The notes under the pieces were generated by a model. That model saw only the letters and a program-made list of their open reading frames with translations, ran no database searches and was not told the DNA's origin. The translations under genes and the position numbers were made by a program. This document shows positions 11,181 to 24,047 of a DNA stretch of 64,000 nucleotides, in pieces (position 1 is the stretch's first letter; the number at the start of each line of letters is the position of its first letter). This DNA is from Rhodamnia argentea. Its lineage: Eukaryota > Streptophyta > Magnoliopsida > Myrtales > Myrtaceae. Location: contig NC_063151.1 in the NCBI RefSeq assembly GCF_020921035.1, positions 24,558,934 through 24,622,933 on the forward strand. The letters run 5' to 3'.

Positions 11181-12340
11181 ATAAATGTACTTAGTTTTAC
11201 ATATTTGCCTTAAGTATAGTTTACAATGTAGACTAATCTTCCTTACTATGTACAATCAAAATTTGGAAGATTACCCTCCACTATGGCTACTCTGCCCATC
11301 CATACTCCTACTAAACTATTAGGACCTCTTCCACATCATGACTTGGGTACTCTCCTAAGGTGTCACTCCGCCTTGGAAATCTAATGTCCATTGAAATTGC
11401 GCAGAGGATCCATGAGCATTTTTCCACCTATTTTTCGACGCCAATTTCTACATTGACGATTTCCTACTAGAAGTATTCCATATGAGTCGGGTATCCAAAT
11501 AGCGAGGATTCGGCGAGGCCATCACAATTTTCCTAAAAAATAAGGGATGAACAAACAGCCTAGTAAATGAAATCACTAGGTCTAAAATAGGAATATCCGT
11601 CCCATGCTCGATGTAGTGGTGTACATGCTATTAAACAAAGCCATTTGTGATCCACTGTAAAACAAATATTATGTGGCTCACAAATGAGTTCATCAACTCA
11701 TTCTCATAATCTTGTAATCGTTACCCGGGAACGCTTTTTCATAAGCGCAACATCATTTGGGAAAAGATGGTGTCTCGTTCGCATCGTCACCTTCATGGGA
11801 AACGATGACTCGTACATGTTCTTGTAATAAGGCCAACTTTGGCTCCCCGCCGACGGTCTTGTAATTTTCCACATAAAAGCCATCTCTGACTTTCGTCGCT
11901 TCTTGGGTGACAATGAGTAAACAATGATTTGGCTTTCGTAATACACACTTTCGCACACCTATGTATTCATTTATCATCTCTTTTGATTATGTAGGATTGC
12001 GTCAATGGAAGAGAGAGACGGGATGAGGGACTACTTGAGCCACCTTCGGCCCGGTAAAGCCAATTTGGTTCCCTTTTGGTTCTTGTTCAAATGTCCATCT
12101 TCTTTTCAATACTCGATGAATGTGATTTATGATGCAACACACATATCCGCACACATAATCATTGTAACACGACTTCAAGCATTAAACATACATTACTATT
12201 TTAGAACTAGTAATCCTATTTACCGGGTACTCGAATTACGGTGTCCTACGTCATTAAAAAAAAAAACAAGACAAGAAGCGGCGTGACGGCGCCAGCTTGA
12301 GGCGGCATGATGGCGATGTGAGGTGGCACGACGACTCGAG
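11181..12340. other. Intergenic, no gene recognised
   Basis: Only short frames occur, none with a recognisable domain. From about 12,279 the sequence becomes rich in ggcggcatgatggcg-like words just before a (GA)n microsatellite. Confidence 0.5.
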
Positions 12341-12351
12341 GTGACGCCGCG

Positions 12352-12352
12352 A

Positions 12353-12396
<44 letters not shown>
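12352..12396. repeat. (GA)n microsatellite
   Basis: About 40 bases of uninterrupted GA dinucleotide, likely length-polymorphic. Confidence 0.95.
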
Positions 12397-12399
<3 letters not shown>

Positions 12400-12539
12400 G
12401 GTGGATGTTTGAAATGAGGAAACCGTTGCTCTATTTATAATCATTCCCTAGCTTCTCTCATAAGCTTCCTAATTTTCTTCACAATGTTCCTAGCTTCCTT
12501 CGCAAGGTTCTTCATTAATGACCTTCCTTGTTGAATTTT

Positions 12540-12700
12540 TCTATAAATACGAATGCGTTTATAACATCTTGACTTTGCTAATGTGAACTCATCTATGTAA
12601 GTGTGAACTCATTTATAATTTATTGACTTTGCTAATATGAACTCATTTATGCAAGCGTGAACTCATTTATTTTTTCTTAACTTTATTATTGAAAACGACA
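12540..12700. repeat. Degenerate tandem repeat with gtgaactcattta words
   Basis: Repeated ttgactttgctaatgtgaac and gtgaactcatttat-like modules recur with a period near 60 bp. The segment is non-coding and AT-rich. Confidence 0.6.
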
Positions 12701-12899
12701 TTGATTTTATCCTATTATAAAATGCTTCAAAAAGACATTATTCTTATCCTTTCATTAATTACTTGAAAGTGGCATTATCCTTATCCATTAGTAAATTGAC
12801 TTGCAGTTGACTTATATGTTTTTAATTGACTTGGCATTTACTTATATACTACTTCAAGAAATATTACCATGTCATGTTTTCTAATACAAATTTTCTAGG

Positions 12900-13182
12900 A
12901 AAACTTATTAAATAAGTTAAGTAATAGCTTCTTAGAGAAGTTTCGAAATAGCTTACTCACGAAATTACAGGATAGCTTCCTCGAGAAGTTACCGGATAGC
13001 TTCCTTAAGAAGCTTCGAAATAACTTCCTCAAAAAGCAATGAGATAGCTTCCTTGGCAAGCCAAAAGGGTTAGCTTCTTCAAGAAGTTTTAGGATTCCTT
13101 CTTAATTAAGAGATGATTTAGCTTTCTCTAGAAGTTTTTAAATGTCTTAAAGTTTCCTCTAAAAGTTTTTAGATGTCTTAAA
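12900..13182. repeat. Degenerate tandem array of about 30-36-bp units next to the hAT element
   Basis: Successive diverged units read like gatagcttcctcgagaagtt, with variants such as agcttcttagagaagttt, tagcttccttaagaagc and agcttcttcaagaagttt. Most units contain a short palindromic cttcnngaag core. The array runs up to the 8-bp target duplication at the left end of the hAT element. It is not coding. Confidence 0.7.
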
Positions 13183-13190
13183 GAACAAGT
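13183..13190. repeat. Target-site duplication, left of hAT element
   Basis: gaacaagt here corresponds to aaacaagt at 24,991-24,998 (7 of 8 bases). Eight-base duplications are the hallmark of hAT insertion. Confidence 0.85.
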
Positions 13191-13659
13191 TAGACATGGC
13201 CACGGGTTGTGAACAACCGGTTCCGGTTCATGAATCGGCGGTTTCGGTTCATGGCCATGCTTGAATAGGAACCGGTCTTTGAAGGGGCTGTCCCAGTTCC
13301 TATTCGGAACCTCCGGTTTTGGGTTGGTTCCGGTTTCGAAATTTAAATTTAATTTAAAATAATAAATTACAAAATAATAAATAATTAAATTATCAATTAT
13401 AAATTATAATCAAATTGTATATTGTAATCAAATTTGGGGGAAAAAAGAGAGAGAGAGAAGTAGCTTGAACTTAATGAATTATCATTAAGCGCCTACATAT
13501 CTTCTTGGGGATAAAAGAATCAGAGTCCATGTAGTTCTTTTACCTTTGATAACCCAAATTTACCTCATTGTCAATGATCGCTACCCTCCGTAGTACCCGT
13601 GGTGGTGGTATCTCGACTATCATCATTAAAGTATTCGTTGTCTCGATCCAGTTATTGTC

Positions 13660-15186
13660 GTCAAAATTTAGCCTTTGCCCATCATCGACACAAGCATGAG
13701 CCTCTACAACATCCGGATTTAATCTTGAACGGCGGTCATCTAAAATTAATTATCCAGTGCTAAATGTTTGTTCAATTGCAATTGTTGAAGAATGAGTTGT
13801 TAACATCTATCTTTCGATGAGAGCGATGACTGGGAATTGGGTTGAACGAGTCTTTCACCACTTTAGAATTTTGAAATCTATACTATGTTCGGAATTACGG
13901 AACTCAAAAACAATGGTTAAATATTTTTCTAATTCGAAAATATTATCCGTTGCTCCCTTTTGTCCTTTTTGCCTACTAATAAACAGATTGTACCCTCTAC
14001 TAAATCTACCGCTCTCCTCCCTTTACGAGGCATTAGGTTGAGACGAGGCACTAGGTTGAGAAGATCCACCATCACCTAAACTATATCTAGTACAAAATTC
14101 ATTATATAATGCTACTATAGCATCTTTAACCTCTACTTGTATAGTTTTAATATTTATGGTTTCATTCAAATGTAAACAATTATAATAATAATCCTTCAGA
14201 TAATCATTCAAATCATCTAATTTAGTACGTGGATCGAAAATAATAACAACCAAATAAACAATAGGAATGTAGGTATAATAATGCAGCCATTTTGCTTTCA
14301 TTGCAATAATAATTAGAGCTAAATGAGCATCTTTTTCATATTCACAAAAAACATCAGCAATATTAACACACTCTATTAAAAATAAATGCGTAGTAGGATA
14401 ATAAATACCAGATAAAGCATAAGTTGCATCATTAAAAACTTTCAAAAAATCTTATTTTTTTTTTTGCAAACAACCCAATCTTGCGAGAGTAAAGTAATTT
14501 TAGAAACATTGTTCGAAATAAACGCACATAATAAATTTTTATAAGCAAAAGATTGATGAAGCAACCCATAGGTAGAATTCCAACGAGTCGGAATATTTTT
14601 TGGAAATCTTTTTATTTTTGTCCATGTGATTTACAAAATCTGCCCCATTCTTTTATAACTTGGGGACGATTCCATAAAAATTTAATTGCTTTCTTTATTG
14701 GGGTGAGAAAAGCCTCAAGAGTTCGTAAATCATCTTGTACACATAAATTTAAAACGTGGCAAACACATCTAATGTGAAAAATTTATCCGCCAAAAGAGGG
14801 TTTATAAATATTTTCTAACTCGGAAATAGAAGCGGGATTTGACGCGACATTATAAAAACAAACTGAAAAAAATTTATTAATCAAATTATATTTTTCTAAA
14901 ACTTGCCTAATTATTCTATAAATATTATTGGTGGTATGCCTTTCATCAAATACTCAAAATGCAAGTACTCTTTTTTGAATATTTCAATCCTTACCTATCC
15001 AATGACATGTGGTACTAATATAAAAATGAATTTGCCAAGGATCACTCCAAATATTATTACTTATATGCACACGTCCATTGAAATCCGTAAAAAAGTTTTG
15101 CAAAGCCTTTTTTTATTTTTATTTTTTTATAAACCTTAAAAAGTTCGCGTTTAAAAGTAGTTCTCGGAACAGGTTTTGCTTGCAAA
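13660..15186 (-). pseudogene. hAT transposase (RICESLEEPER/Ac type), middle and C-terminal part, broken
   Basis: Read on the minus strand from 15,186 down, the fragments match plant Ac-like transposases in order: KPVPRTTFKRELFKVYKK, then SDPWQIHFYIS, HIRCVCHVLNLCVQDDLRTL, FLWNRPQVIKEW, FNDATYALSGIYYPTTHLF (about 14,380-14,440), KAKWLHYYTYIPIVYLVVII, and the C-terminal dimerisation block WxKTRSTQFPVIALI, then a SxxAIEQTFSTG-like stretch and ILDDRRSRLNPDVVEA (about 13,680-13,880). Several frame changes and in-frame stops interrupt it. The longest intact piece is 140 codons at 14,023-14,445. The 5' part of this pseudogene lies past the nested insertion at 24,048-24,629. Confidence 0.85.
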
Positions 15187-16025
15187 ATTTTACTCATCCT
15201 TTGATTTGAGGCTAGTCCCATACAGATGGTTTGGGATTCCAAGGACGTGGCCGGCCTAGACATGGTAAACGACATGCGATGGGTCACGATAAGCTAGAAT
15301 GTAGTCCTTTGCCACCACCTCTGTACACCACCTTCCGATTGGAGTAGTCACTACAATCGACAACTCAATTTGAAGATGACCTAGGATTGTCTTCCCGACT
15401 ACAAGGGCCAAGATGCTGTGATGGACCTGGACGACGATGAAGCGATGATGGAGTCCCCGATCTTACCGGATGGTTTGATGATTTAACCATTGCTACCGTA
15501 TTTGAGGATCCCATGAGTTGATGGAACACCCGAAGAGGAGCCTTACATGGTGCCTAACCCCCGGCCATCCGTCAATGCCATATTCGACGATCCACTGGAG
15601 GGTTTAGATTCGAGTAACACCTTTACATTTATGCAATCCCTGGTGGGATTTTTCTAGTTTTGAGGAGTCTAGGTTGCATCACTTTCTTAGGATTCTCGTT
15701 TCGTTTTATGTCGACTTTTCAATTTCTTTTCCAAAAGATGTAATTCATTGATTTTATTATCAATAAAATTCGATGTTCTTCATTAAAATCTTTGAATTTT
15801 GTCAGTATCCCTAAACTAACTGATGACGATAACGCCGATCGAACAAACTGTTATCTATGGTAAGCACCGAGGTTGGGCTTCAGAATTCTCGTCCCGAGGT
15901 CTTCGAAACAAAATTCTTCAAAGGAAACACCCAATTTTTGAAAAATGAATGAATGATTAAGCCCTATTTATCCTTCTGATTTTGCCACTCTATGTTTCAA
16001 GGGCACATGTGAGGAGGGAAACCTA

Positions 16026-19000
16026 GTGGATTCCGGAGTATACGACTTGGACGAGTTCACTCCCGACTACGAGGAAATACGTCAAGACTTCGAACAACAT
16101 GAGACGTTTAAACCTCTAACTGGCGAGGAGACTATATCAATCAACTTGGGCAATGAGGAAAACCCGAGAGAGGTTAAGATAGGCGAACCTTTCCAAAGAG
16201 ATGTCGAGCGCTTGATCGAGCTCCCCAAGGATTACCAGGACATTTTTTCCTTGTTTTTTTAGAATATGCCCGGTCTTGACCGTTCCATTGTTGATCATTG
16301 TTTGCCGATCGATCTTCGGTGGTGCAAAAGTAAATTGGTACAAAAGATCAAAGAGGAGGTCATGAAGCTACTTGACGTCGGATTTATTGAGACTACGGAA
16401 TATTCGATTGGGTCGCCAATATAGTCATGAAGAAAGATGGGCGGGTCGGTCTGTGTCGATTATCGAGATTTGAACAAAGCCGTCCTAAAGATGATTTTCC
16501 TCCCGCATATCGCGTACTTTAGGGTTTGAATTGTTTTCATTCATGGATGGTTTCTCCGGGTACAATCAAATCCCGATGAATGTCAATGACAAGTTGAAAA
16601 CTACTTTCACCACACCATGGGGAATGTTCCATTACCTGGTGATGCCATTCGGTCTCAGAAACGCTGGAGCCACTTACCAACGAGCCATGGTTGCCTTTTT
16701 CCACGACATGATGCATAATGAGATTGAGGTTTACGTCGATGACATGATAACAAAGACAAGGCATGGAGAAGATCACGTCGAAACGCTGAAAAAATTGTTC
16801 GACAGACTCCGAAAGTACAAGTTACGCCTCAACCATGCCAAGTGTGTCTTTGGGACCAACTCGGGCAAGTCGCTCGGATTCGTGGTAAGCAGCAAAGGTA
16901 TTTAAGTCGACCCTTCTAAAGTCAAGGCTATTCGTGAGCTTAAACCGCCGACGACGGTTAAAGAAGTTCGAAGTTTGATGGGTAGGCTAAACTATATTGC
17001 TCGATTCATTTCTCAGTTATCAGAAACTGCTAAGCCGTTCCTCAAGCTGTTAAAGAAGAATGTGCTAGTCGAATGGGATAGCGAATGTGAGGAAGCTTTT
17101 GAGAAGCTGAAACAACATCTCATGAATCCACCCGTGCTTGTTCCTCCAACGCCGGGGCAACCTTTAATCCTATACCTCACAATCTATAGTGAGTCCTTGG
17201 GTGCTATGTTAGCCCAAGAAAGGCAAGAGGATGGAAAAGAACAAGCCATTTATTATCTGAGCAAAAAATTCACAACTCGGAAATGAAATCAAACAGAGAA
17301 AATGTGTGCGGCGTTAGTTTGGGTTCGATAGGAATATACCTTGCATTACCGTGCTTCGTGACAAAGTGCGATCCTATCAAATACTTGTGAATCAACTTGC
17401 ATTGATCGACTTGCCAATGGCAAATCCTCATCTCCGAGTTTGATGTTCAATATTTGTCCCAAAAGTTAATCAAGAGACGGGCTATAGCGGATGTCCTAGC
17501 CGAAAACCCGGGGCAAGATGATGATGCCTATCATTCTGAGGATCTAGTCATGTTGGTGGAGGATGACATATGGACTATGTATTTTGACTGAGCTGTCAAT
17601 TTATCGGGATCGAGCACGGGCGCGGTTCGATATCTCCAGTGGTCGAATTATCCTGGCAGCAAAATTGGTATTCCCTTGCACAAATAACATAGCGGAATAT
17701 GAGGCGTGTATCCTCGGCTTGCAGGCCGCCATCGAGATGGGAGTTACTCGACTCAAGGTATTTGGGGATTCGACGTTGATTATCCTCCAAACAGTTGGAA
17801 AATGGAAAACCCAGGACGCCAAATTGCTGCCTTACCACGAGTATCTGGATGAATTAGTGGAAAAGTTTCACGATATCTCGTTCGAGTATTTGCCTATAAC
17901 TCACAATCGTTTGCATGCTTTGGCTACCCTGTCTCAATGTTAAGTCACTAATGGACTTGAGGTTGAGTTGTTGAAGATCGAGGTACTAAGGAATATTGTA
18001 TGGCTATGACCGATGAACTCGACGCAAGCCATGGTACCACGATATCAAGACTTACATTAAAGCGGGAGTTTCCGAGAAAAGTACGCGTCCACCAAAGGTA
18101 CATAAAGAAGATGGCTTCAAATTTTTTCGAGGAGAGAGTTTATACAAACGGTCGTTCATTGGTCCTTCTAAGGTGTATAGATTCCACCAAGCTGCTGATG
18201 ATGGAGGTGCATGAAGGAATTTGTGGTCACCATGAACGGACACATGCTAGCCAAGAAGATAATGAGGTTGGGCTATTATCGGCTCACCTTAGAGAGCATT
18301 GTATTCAACATGTCGGGATGTCACAAATGCCGATTCATGGTGACAAGGTTAACGTTCCTCCAAACGAGCTGCATCAATTGTCCGAACCATAGCCATTCTC
18401 TATGTAGGGCATCGATGTGATCGGTCCTATTAATCCCAAGGCCTCCAATGGGCATCGTTTCATTCTGTGGCCATTGACTATTTTTCCAAATGGATCGAAG
18501 CTACATCATACCGCTATAGCTCAATGTCGTGAAATTCATTCGTCGAGACATTATGTTTGAAGCCATAATCATTGACAATGGTTCAAACCTCGAACAACAA
18601 GCAAGTCGATGATCTGTTCAGGAATTCAAGATCAAGCTCGAACTTTCTCCATACCGTCCCTGATGAACGGGCGTGGAAGCGCCAACAAGAACATTAAAAG
18701 ATCTTAGCTAAGGCATGAGAATTATCGTGCCGGCATGAGAGGTTGCCGTTTGCCCTCATGGCGTATCGGACTTCGATTCAACATCTTGGGGTAACCCCGT
18801 ACTCTCTAGTATACGGGATGGAAGCGTGTTACCGATCGAGGTAGAGATTCCTTCTTCGGGTCCTATCTCAAGTTAGTTGTGAGGCTGATTGATCCACGGA
18901 GGATGGATCGTTAAATTTGATCGATGAAAACGGCTTAGGGCCGTATGTCAGGTGCTATCGGCAAAGGGTTGCTAAATCCTTCAACAAAGGTTCGCCTCAC

Positions 19001-19190
19001 ACTTCCGGTTGGTGACTTTGTCCTACGAAAATTGTTGCCCATTGTTTCACTTCCAAGGAAGTTCGCTCCAAACTATGGTGGCCCGTATGTTTGAAAAGGT
19101 ACTCCCGGAGGCGCTTTGATTTTGAATGAGATGGATGTCGTGTTTTTACCAACCCTGTCAATTCGATTTAAGAAATATTATGCTTGATGT
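16026..19190 (+). pseudogene. Tat-lineage pol polyprotein, broken: RT, RNase H, second RNase H, integrase
   Basis: Domains in order: the pre-RT linker (EETISINLGNEENPREVKIG, 16,026-16,262); reverse transcriptase (16,531-16,905) with FMDGFSGYNQI, MPFGLRNAGATYQRAM and the catalytic YVDDM; the RT-linked RNase H (16,975-17,286, ending near YYLSKKFTTRK); a second RNase H-like domain (17,563-17,943) with NNIAEYEACILGLQAA and FGDSTLII; an HHCC integrase finger split between frames near 18,190-18,345; an integrase core with GIDVIGPI and LPFALMAYRTS-like words (about 18,400-18,850). The second RNase H is a known trait of the Tat/Ogre group. Stops and frameshifts occur between nearly all blocks, so no functional enzyme is encoded. 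Confidence 0.85.
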
Positions 19191-20915
19191 GCTCGACATT
19201 TTAATCAAGTTACAATTCATCAAATGAGTTCACATGTATTTGAATTGTTCCTGTTCGCATTGTTAATCTTCAATGTGGGAGTTTTCGATGAGGAAATTTC
19301 TTTGATTCTGCTGAATTGATCATTTTGAATGAGGAATTTCAGGACGATGAAAGGCAAGCCATTTCCTATACACGTCTATATCATAACCCCCAGTGAAAAG
19401 AGAAAGTTTCCATACTCACAAGGTAAATGGTTATCTCGCGAAAAGTATGACGACCAAGATGATATGATGCATTCATTTCCTCTATCCAAACACTACAGGT
19501 TGTCTGTTGGTAAACCCCTTTGAACGGCGTTTCATTTCATGCCCTGTCGGAACAACCCCACATCGGGCAATTCTCAAATCAAAGGATGAGTAAAATTTTC
19601 TTGCTCTCACTTGCATCAATCTTTGAGTGTATTTATCGCATGCGAATTCTGTATTAGTCCAAGTGCCTTAGACATGACGAAGAGCGTTTCATTCTCTACA
19701 TCATACACATTTTATCCCTTTTGCAAACCCAATTTGAGCGGCGGATTTATTTCTCGTAACCCAATTGGTGATCATTCTAGCGAGGAATCATTTCAGATCA
19801 TCCGGCAAATGAGCAAAATGCCTTGGGGCAAACTTGAACTCGAAAGATTTGCCAGAAAAATATGCAAAAAAAAAAAAAAGAGGCGAGAGAAGGGAGTAAG
19901 AAAAGCAAAGGCTCACCACTCAAAAAACAGGAGCCAAAATTTTGAGCATCCCAAAATCCCAAAAAAAAAAAAGGTAAAAAGAAAAAAAGAGAAAAAAAGG
20001 GGGTCATTTCCTCTAAAAGAAGAGAGCAAAAACTCCCAGGAAAATCTCCGGAATGAAGGGGTGTCTCAGTTTGACACATTCAAATGTTCCTCAGTGAGTC
20101 CGCAAGAATACCATTCTAAGCAAAGAAATGGTCACCGGTCTCATCATTATGCACCCTTTGTTGCAAAATAAGCCTTTTATTTCTAAACCTACCCCGAACC
20201 TACATTACAACCGTTACCAAAAGTCTCTTCAGATTAGGGCACTTGGGTTAATGTAGGATTTTGAATTGCTTATGAATATCGCTTGAAGAAGTGCGAACAA
20301 GATCATTTTACTTCATTTTGCGGGTTCGACTTGTAAACCCGATGCACTGAAAGAATTTCATTTCATTTCAAAGCCAAAATGACTCATACGAGTCCCCTTT
20401 GATAAACCCTTTGACCAAGCCCAACTATCCTTAAAAGACCTCATAGATTGGTGTCATACGATTGTGAGAATACCGACCTTGTCAAGTGTGATGATGATAG
20501 TTAGTGTTTTTCTTACCCGTATCAATGGTGGTTTCAAACCTTTTCATGAGTGAGCAAGTCCTTTTTGCGGTTCCTCATTCGATTTGATCAAACTCGTTAA
20601 AAGGATCGACTTATTTCCTTATTGACAAATCCCGAGTCACCAAGTCGCGACTAAAAAATCAATTTTTCAAGTTAAAGGATTATTGGGCTAATTTAATGAC
20701 TAACCCGATACGGACTCTCCCAAGCCCCGCCAACTCGCAACTTTGGTTAATTCATATGATTTTGAATTCGGAGTCGCCACTAACCATTTTGAGTAGGTTG
20801 ATTAGAAACCTAAATAAAAATAGCGGGAGGACTATTCTTATTTCTACGAACCGTAGATTGTGGATTTGGGGACTTGATTACATTAACAAATTAAAGCTAA
20901 TGCCCTTTCGAGTGA
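19191..20915 (+). other. Long 3' non-coding region of the Tat element
   Basis: Follows the integrase remnant. It includes an A/G-rich, Lys-coding stretch at 19,860-20,060 with no domain, and the gagtcgccactaacc-containing block (about 20,690-20,900) that recurs inverted at the right edge of the insertion. No gene is supported. Confidence 0.5.
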
Positions 20916-23760
20916 TGTTGACACCTAAATTTTGACTTTTTCTTTTAATCGTTTATTTTGCATAAAAATCAGGAATTAAACTTTAGTTCCCACCAAAAAT
21001 AATTAACTTAGTTTTCATATTTATTTTAGCATACATCGCATTCACATTTTCATTGGTCTAGTGATGGATAGACTTAATTCAAGGTTTTGAACTTAATTGA
21101 ATTATCGAATTGAGTTGTGCAAATTTTTAAGGAATATGGATTGATTTGAATTTGATTAGGTTCGATTAAGTCCTTCGGGGTTTAATTAAAAAAGGTCTTG
21201 TGATTCGGGGTTTATTTCATAAAGTGTCATAAGTTAGAGCCCCTAACGTAACCTAATTTTTTCTTTATAAGCATGCTTATGCTTCACAAACCGAGGAGGC
21301 CACTTTACATGATAATACATGGCCATTAGAGAGAGAATACAGGCTCCGTACATGGTAGCACTGGGATGCCCATCGCTCATGAGGATGCCTTGATCCCAAG
21401 AAGCCTTGTTGGAATTTTTCTCCTTTTCCTTGCAGGAAACACACGGCCAGAATTTGGAGGCAGATCCGAACGGTGGTATTTGGAGTCTTCAAGATCTGCA
21501 CACACAAGAAAAGCCAAAGGGAAAAAGGGAAAGAAGACAAGTTCTTCACACTAGAGATGCATGTGTTCTGAGACTAGGAGAAACGTCCACAATCTTTGCT
21601 TGAGCCACACATTGAATCGACGACTCCATCAATTTGAACGAGATCTCAGCCGGCGAATAATTTCCAACAATACCAGCAATTTTCGCCATCTCGATTAGTT
21701 TGTGTATCTCATTCCTTTTGCGAGGTTATTTGGATTTACTTTTGTCCTTTGTTTTTATTTTTGTTGTATTGCGGAGCCACATACAATAGAGCCCACTATT
21801 TTCTATAATCGATCAAGATCAACCCACTTGGATTTGGCGGTGGTCAAGAAAAGAAACGAGAGATCCAAGGCTGTAACACAAGGAGACAAAAGGACAAAAA
21901 GGGGAGCTAAACTTTCATTAGTTTCACAATATTTGCGCCCTATTGTTCTTTTATTTCTTCTATCTCTTTCCCACGTTTTGCTATTCCACGTGTAGAATAA
22001 AGAAAGAGGGAAAGATCTTTGGCTAAAGATGAAGCCTCGAGCGGTGGACGATTATGAAGAATTTGTCAAACACGGGGAACTAGTCTAATTGAATATCCAA
22101 GGCATTGAACATCCTCTCATGAACGCGCAGTTGCTTTGACAAGTCCGAAGAAATTATTTTCTCTTTGCTCACGGCCGCAAAGGTGCGAGTTCCTACTATG
22201 GCTGCAAGTCCCCATCACCAATCCCAGCGCCACGTTGTAGCCATGAGTCGACCGGTCCGGTCTCGATTCAAAACGGGAAATCATTAAATGAATATTCAAG
22301 ATTCGGTAAAATTTTATCTAATTTTGATTTCCTGATATCATTGCTTATTTTTGAATAAGTTAATATCCGTGTGGATATTTGAATATTTGATTGAGATATC
22401 AAGTCCGAGCATATTTTTCTGAAAAAAAAAATCTAAATCTAAATTAGGAAAATCGTTTTCCTAATAGGCAACGTCTATGTCAAGTTGAACAATCTTACCC
22501 GTTGCCATTTGGGTACGATCTTCCAACTTAGTAAAGACGGGAAGTTAGCAAATTTGATCTATTGCCATTTAGATCCGATTCGCTATCTTCATGAGCCAAC
22601 TTTAGATTTTGAGTATTTTAATTTTCAAAAAAATGAAGATGGATATCCGTGATTTCTTGCTCTTGATTGTTATCCTTTCGTGGATAAGGATTTTCTTTGA
22701 TCTCGAATGATATCTTTATTTTCGATTGAATCCCATGAATGTTAAAAGTTCCTTAAAAGATTTAGTAAGATATGGTTTTCTTAGAAAGTCCTATCTATTG
22801 AATTTTTTAGGAAGATAAGGTTTCTTAGGAGTCTTATCTCATTTGATAATCTGGGACAAAATTGAGTAATGAAATCATTCATGCATATCTTGTCTTGGCC
22901 GAGAATTCAAAGGAAAATGAATGAAAAAGGTCATCTCATCTTGTGTTGTATGATTCGATGTACATCTTGAATGTCACATGCCATCCTCATACACATTTTC
23001 GAATTTTATGCTTGCATATCCATTGCTATTTTAATATCTTATCTTGCATTCCATATTTTTTAAAATGTCATTCGTATATCGTGCATATCCATATCTCCGT
23101 CATATATTCTGGATATTTCATATATCTTGCATATCTTGCCGTATCTCATGTCATTCATGCATATTTTTGCATCATCTCATATTAACATGTGATGTTTTGA
23201 ATATCATTGCATCATTTTCAAAATTTGCACATTCATACATCATATTTCCGAAAATCACATGTTGCATTTCATATAGGCTAGGCGTAAATTCTTGTCTTGC
23301 ATATCATATCTATTCGCATGTCACATGTTCACTTTCTGTGTCATATTTGCTTGCCTTACATTTTTATATCATTTTTTTAATACGCCATAGTCATTCGCAT
23401 TCATATAGAAAACATGTTTGGATTCGTTCATCTTAGGCTAATTAATTTTAATGCATGGGTCATTTAATTTAAATTGCATGTCTTTTAAATTAAGCATGAA
23501 CTTTTGCATACGGTTCTTGCATGTTGAATCTAATTGATTGCATATTCGCTCTTATGCCACCCACGTTATCCATGTCATGCATAGTTAGAGTAGATTGCCT
23601 TGCGTTTTACGACATATACGGATTAATGCCATGTCATCTTGCATGCTTTAATTGATTAGTTAATTTTTGCATATAGGTTAGTCTTGCATGTCATGCATTG
23701 CATCCATTCTAAATAAATGAAAACATAAAAACACCTGTTCAGCCTAAATTCAATCGCTTG
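20916..23760 (+). repeat. Candidate Tat LTR or LTR-derived sequence
   Basis: Begins TGTTGACACCTAAATTTTGAC, a start I recognise from Tat-lineage LTRs. It contains no coding frame with a domain. From about 22,860 to 23,700 it is dominated by short catatc/gcatat/tcatgc words. The other LTR was not found in this window, so length and boundaries are uncertain. Confidence 0.4.
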
Positions 23761-24047
23761 TCGTCATTTAGGACATCTCATGGAATTAAGGTACCAAGGG
23801 CATTAGCTTTAATTAGTTAATGTAACCAAATCCCCGAACCCATTTTTCTGTACGCAGAAATAAAATAGTTCTCCCTTTATTTTATTAAGGTTTCTAATCA
23901 ACCTTCCGTAAATGGTTAGTGGCGACTCTAAATTTTAAATCATTCTAATTAATCAAAGTTGCAATTTGTGCTTGAGAGTCCGTATCAAGTTAGTCATTAA
24001 AATTAGCCTGATAATCCATTAGCCTAAATTTCATTTTTAGGTTGCCA

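Larger units (their letters stand above)
15187..24047 (+). mobile_element. Ty3/gypsy retrotransposon sequence, Tat lineage, decayed, nested in hAT
   Basis: About 8.9 kb of foreign sequence interrupts the hAT transposase. The main body is on the plus strand: gag/protease remnant (about 15,370-15,640), spacer, pol pseudogene (16,026-19,190), a long 3' non-coding region, and a candidate LTR start TGTTGACACC at 20,916. Both edges are in the opposite orientation: 15,187-15,213 is the reverse complement of 19,573-19,599, and about 23,760-24,046 is the diverged reverse complement of about 20,650-20,920. I could not identify two intact LTRs, a primer-binding site, or a clean 5-bp target duplication. 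The structure is either two opposed Tat insertions or one internally rearranged element. Confidence 0.75.

Noticed and set aside
19611-20171. 186-codon plus-strand frame rich in lysine
   Set aside because: It lies in the 3' non-coding region of the Tat element, and the Lys run comes from A-tracts.
22860-23700. Possible CRISPR-like or satellite array from recurring gcatat/catatc words
   Set aside because: Spacing is irregular and there is no fixed repeat unit; it is low-complexity sequence in a retrotransposon LTR-like region of a plant genome.
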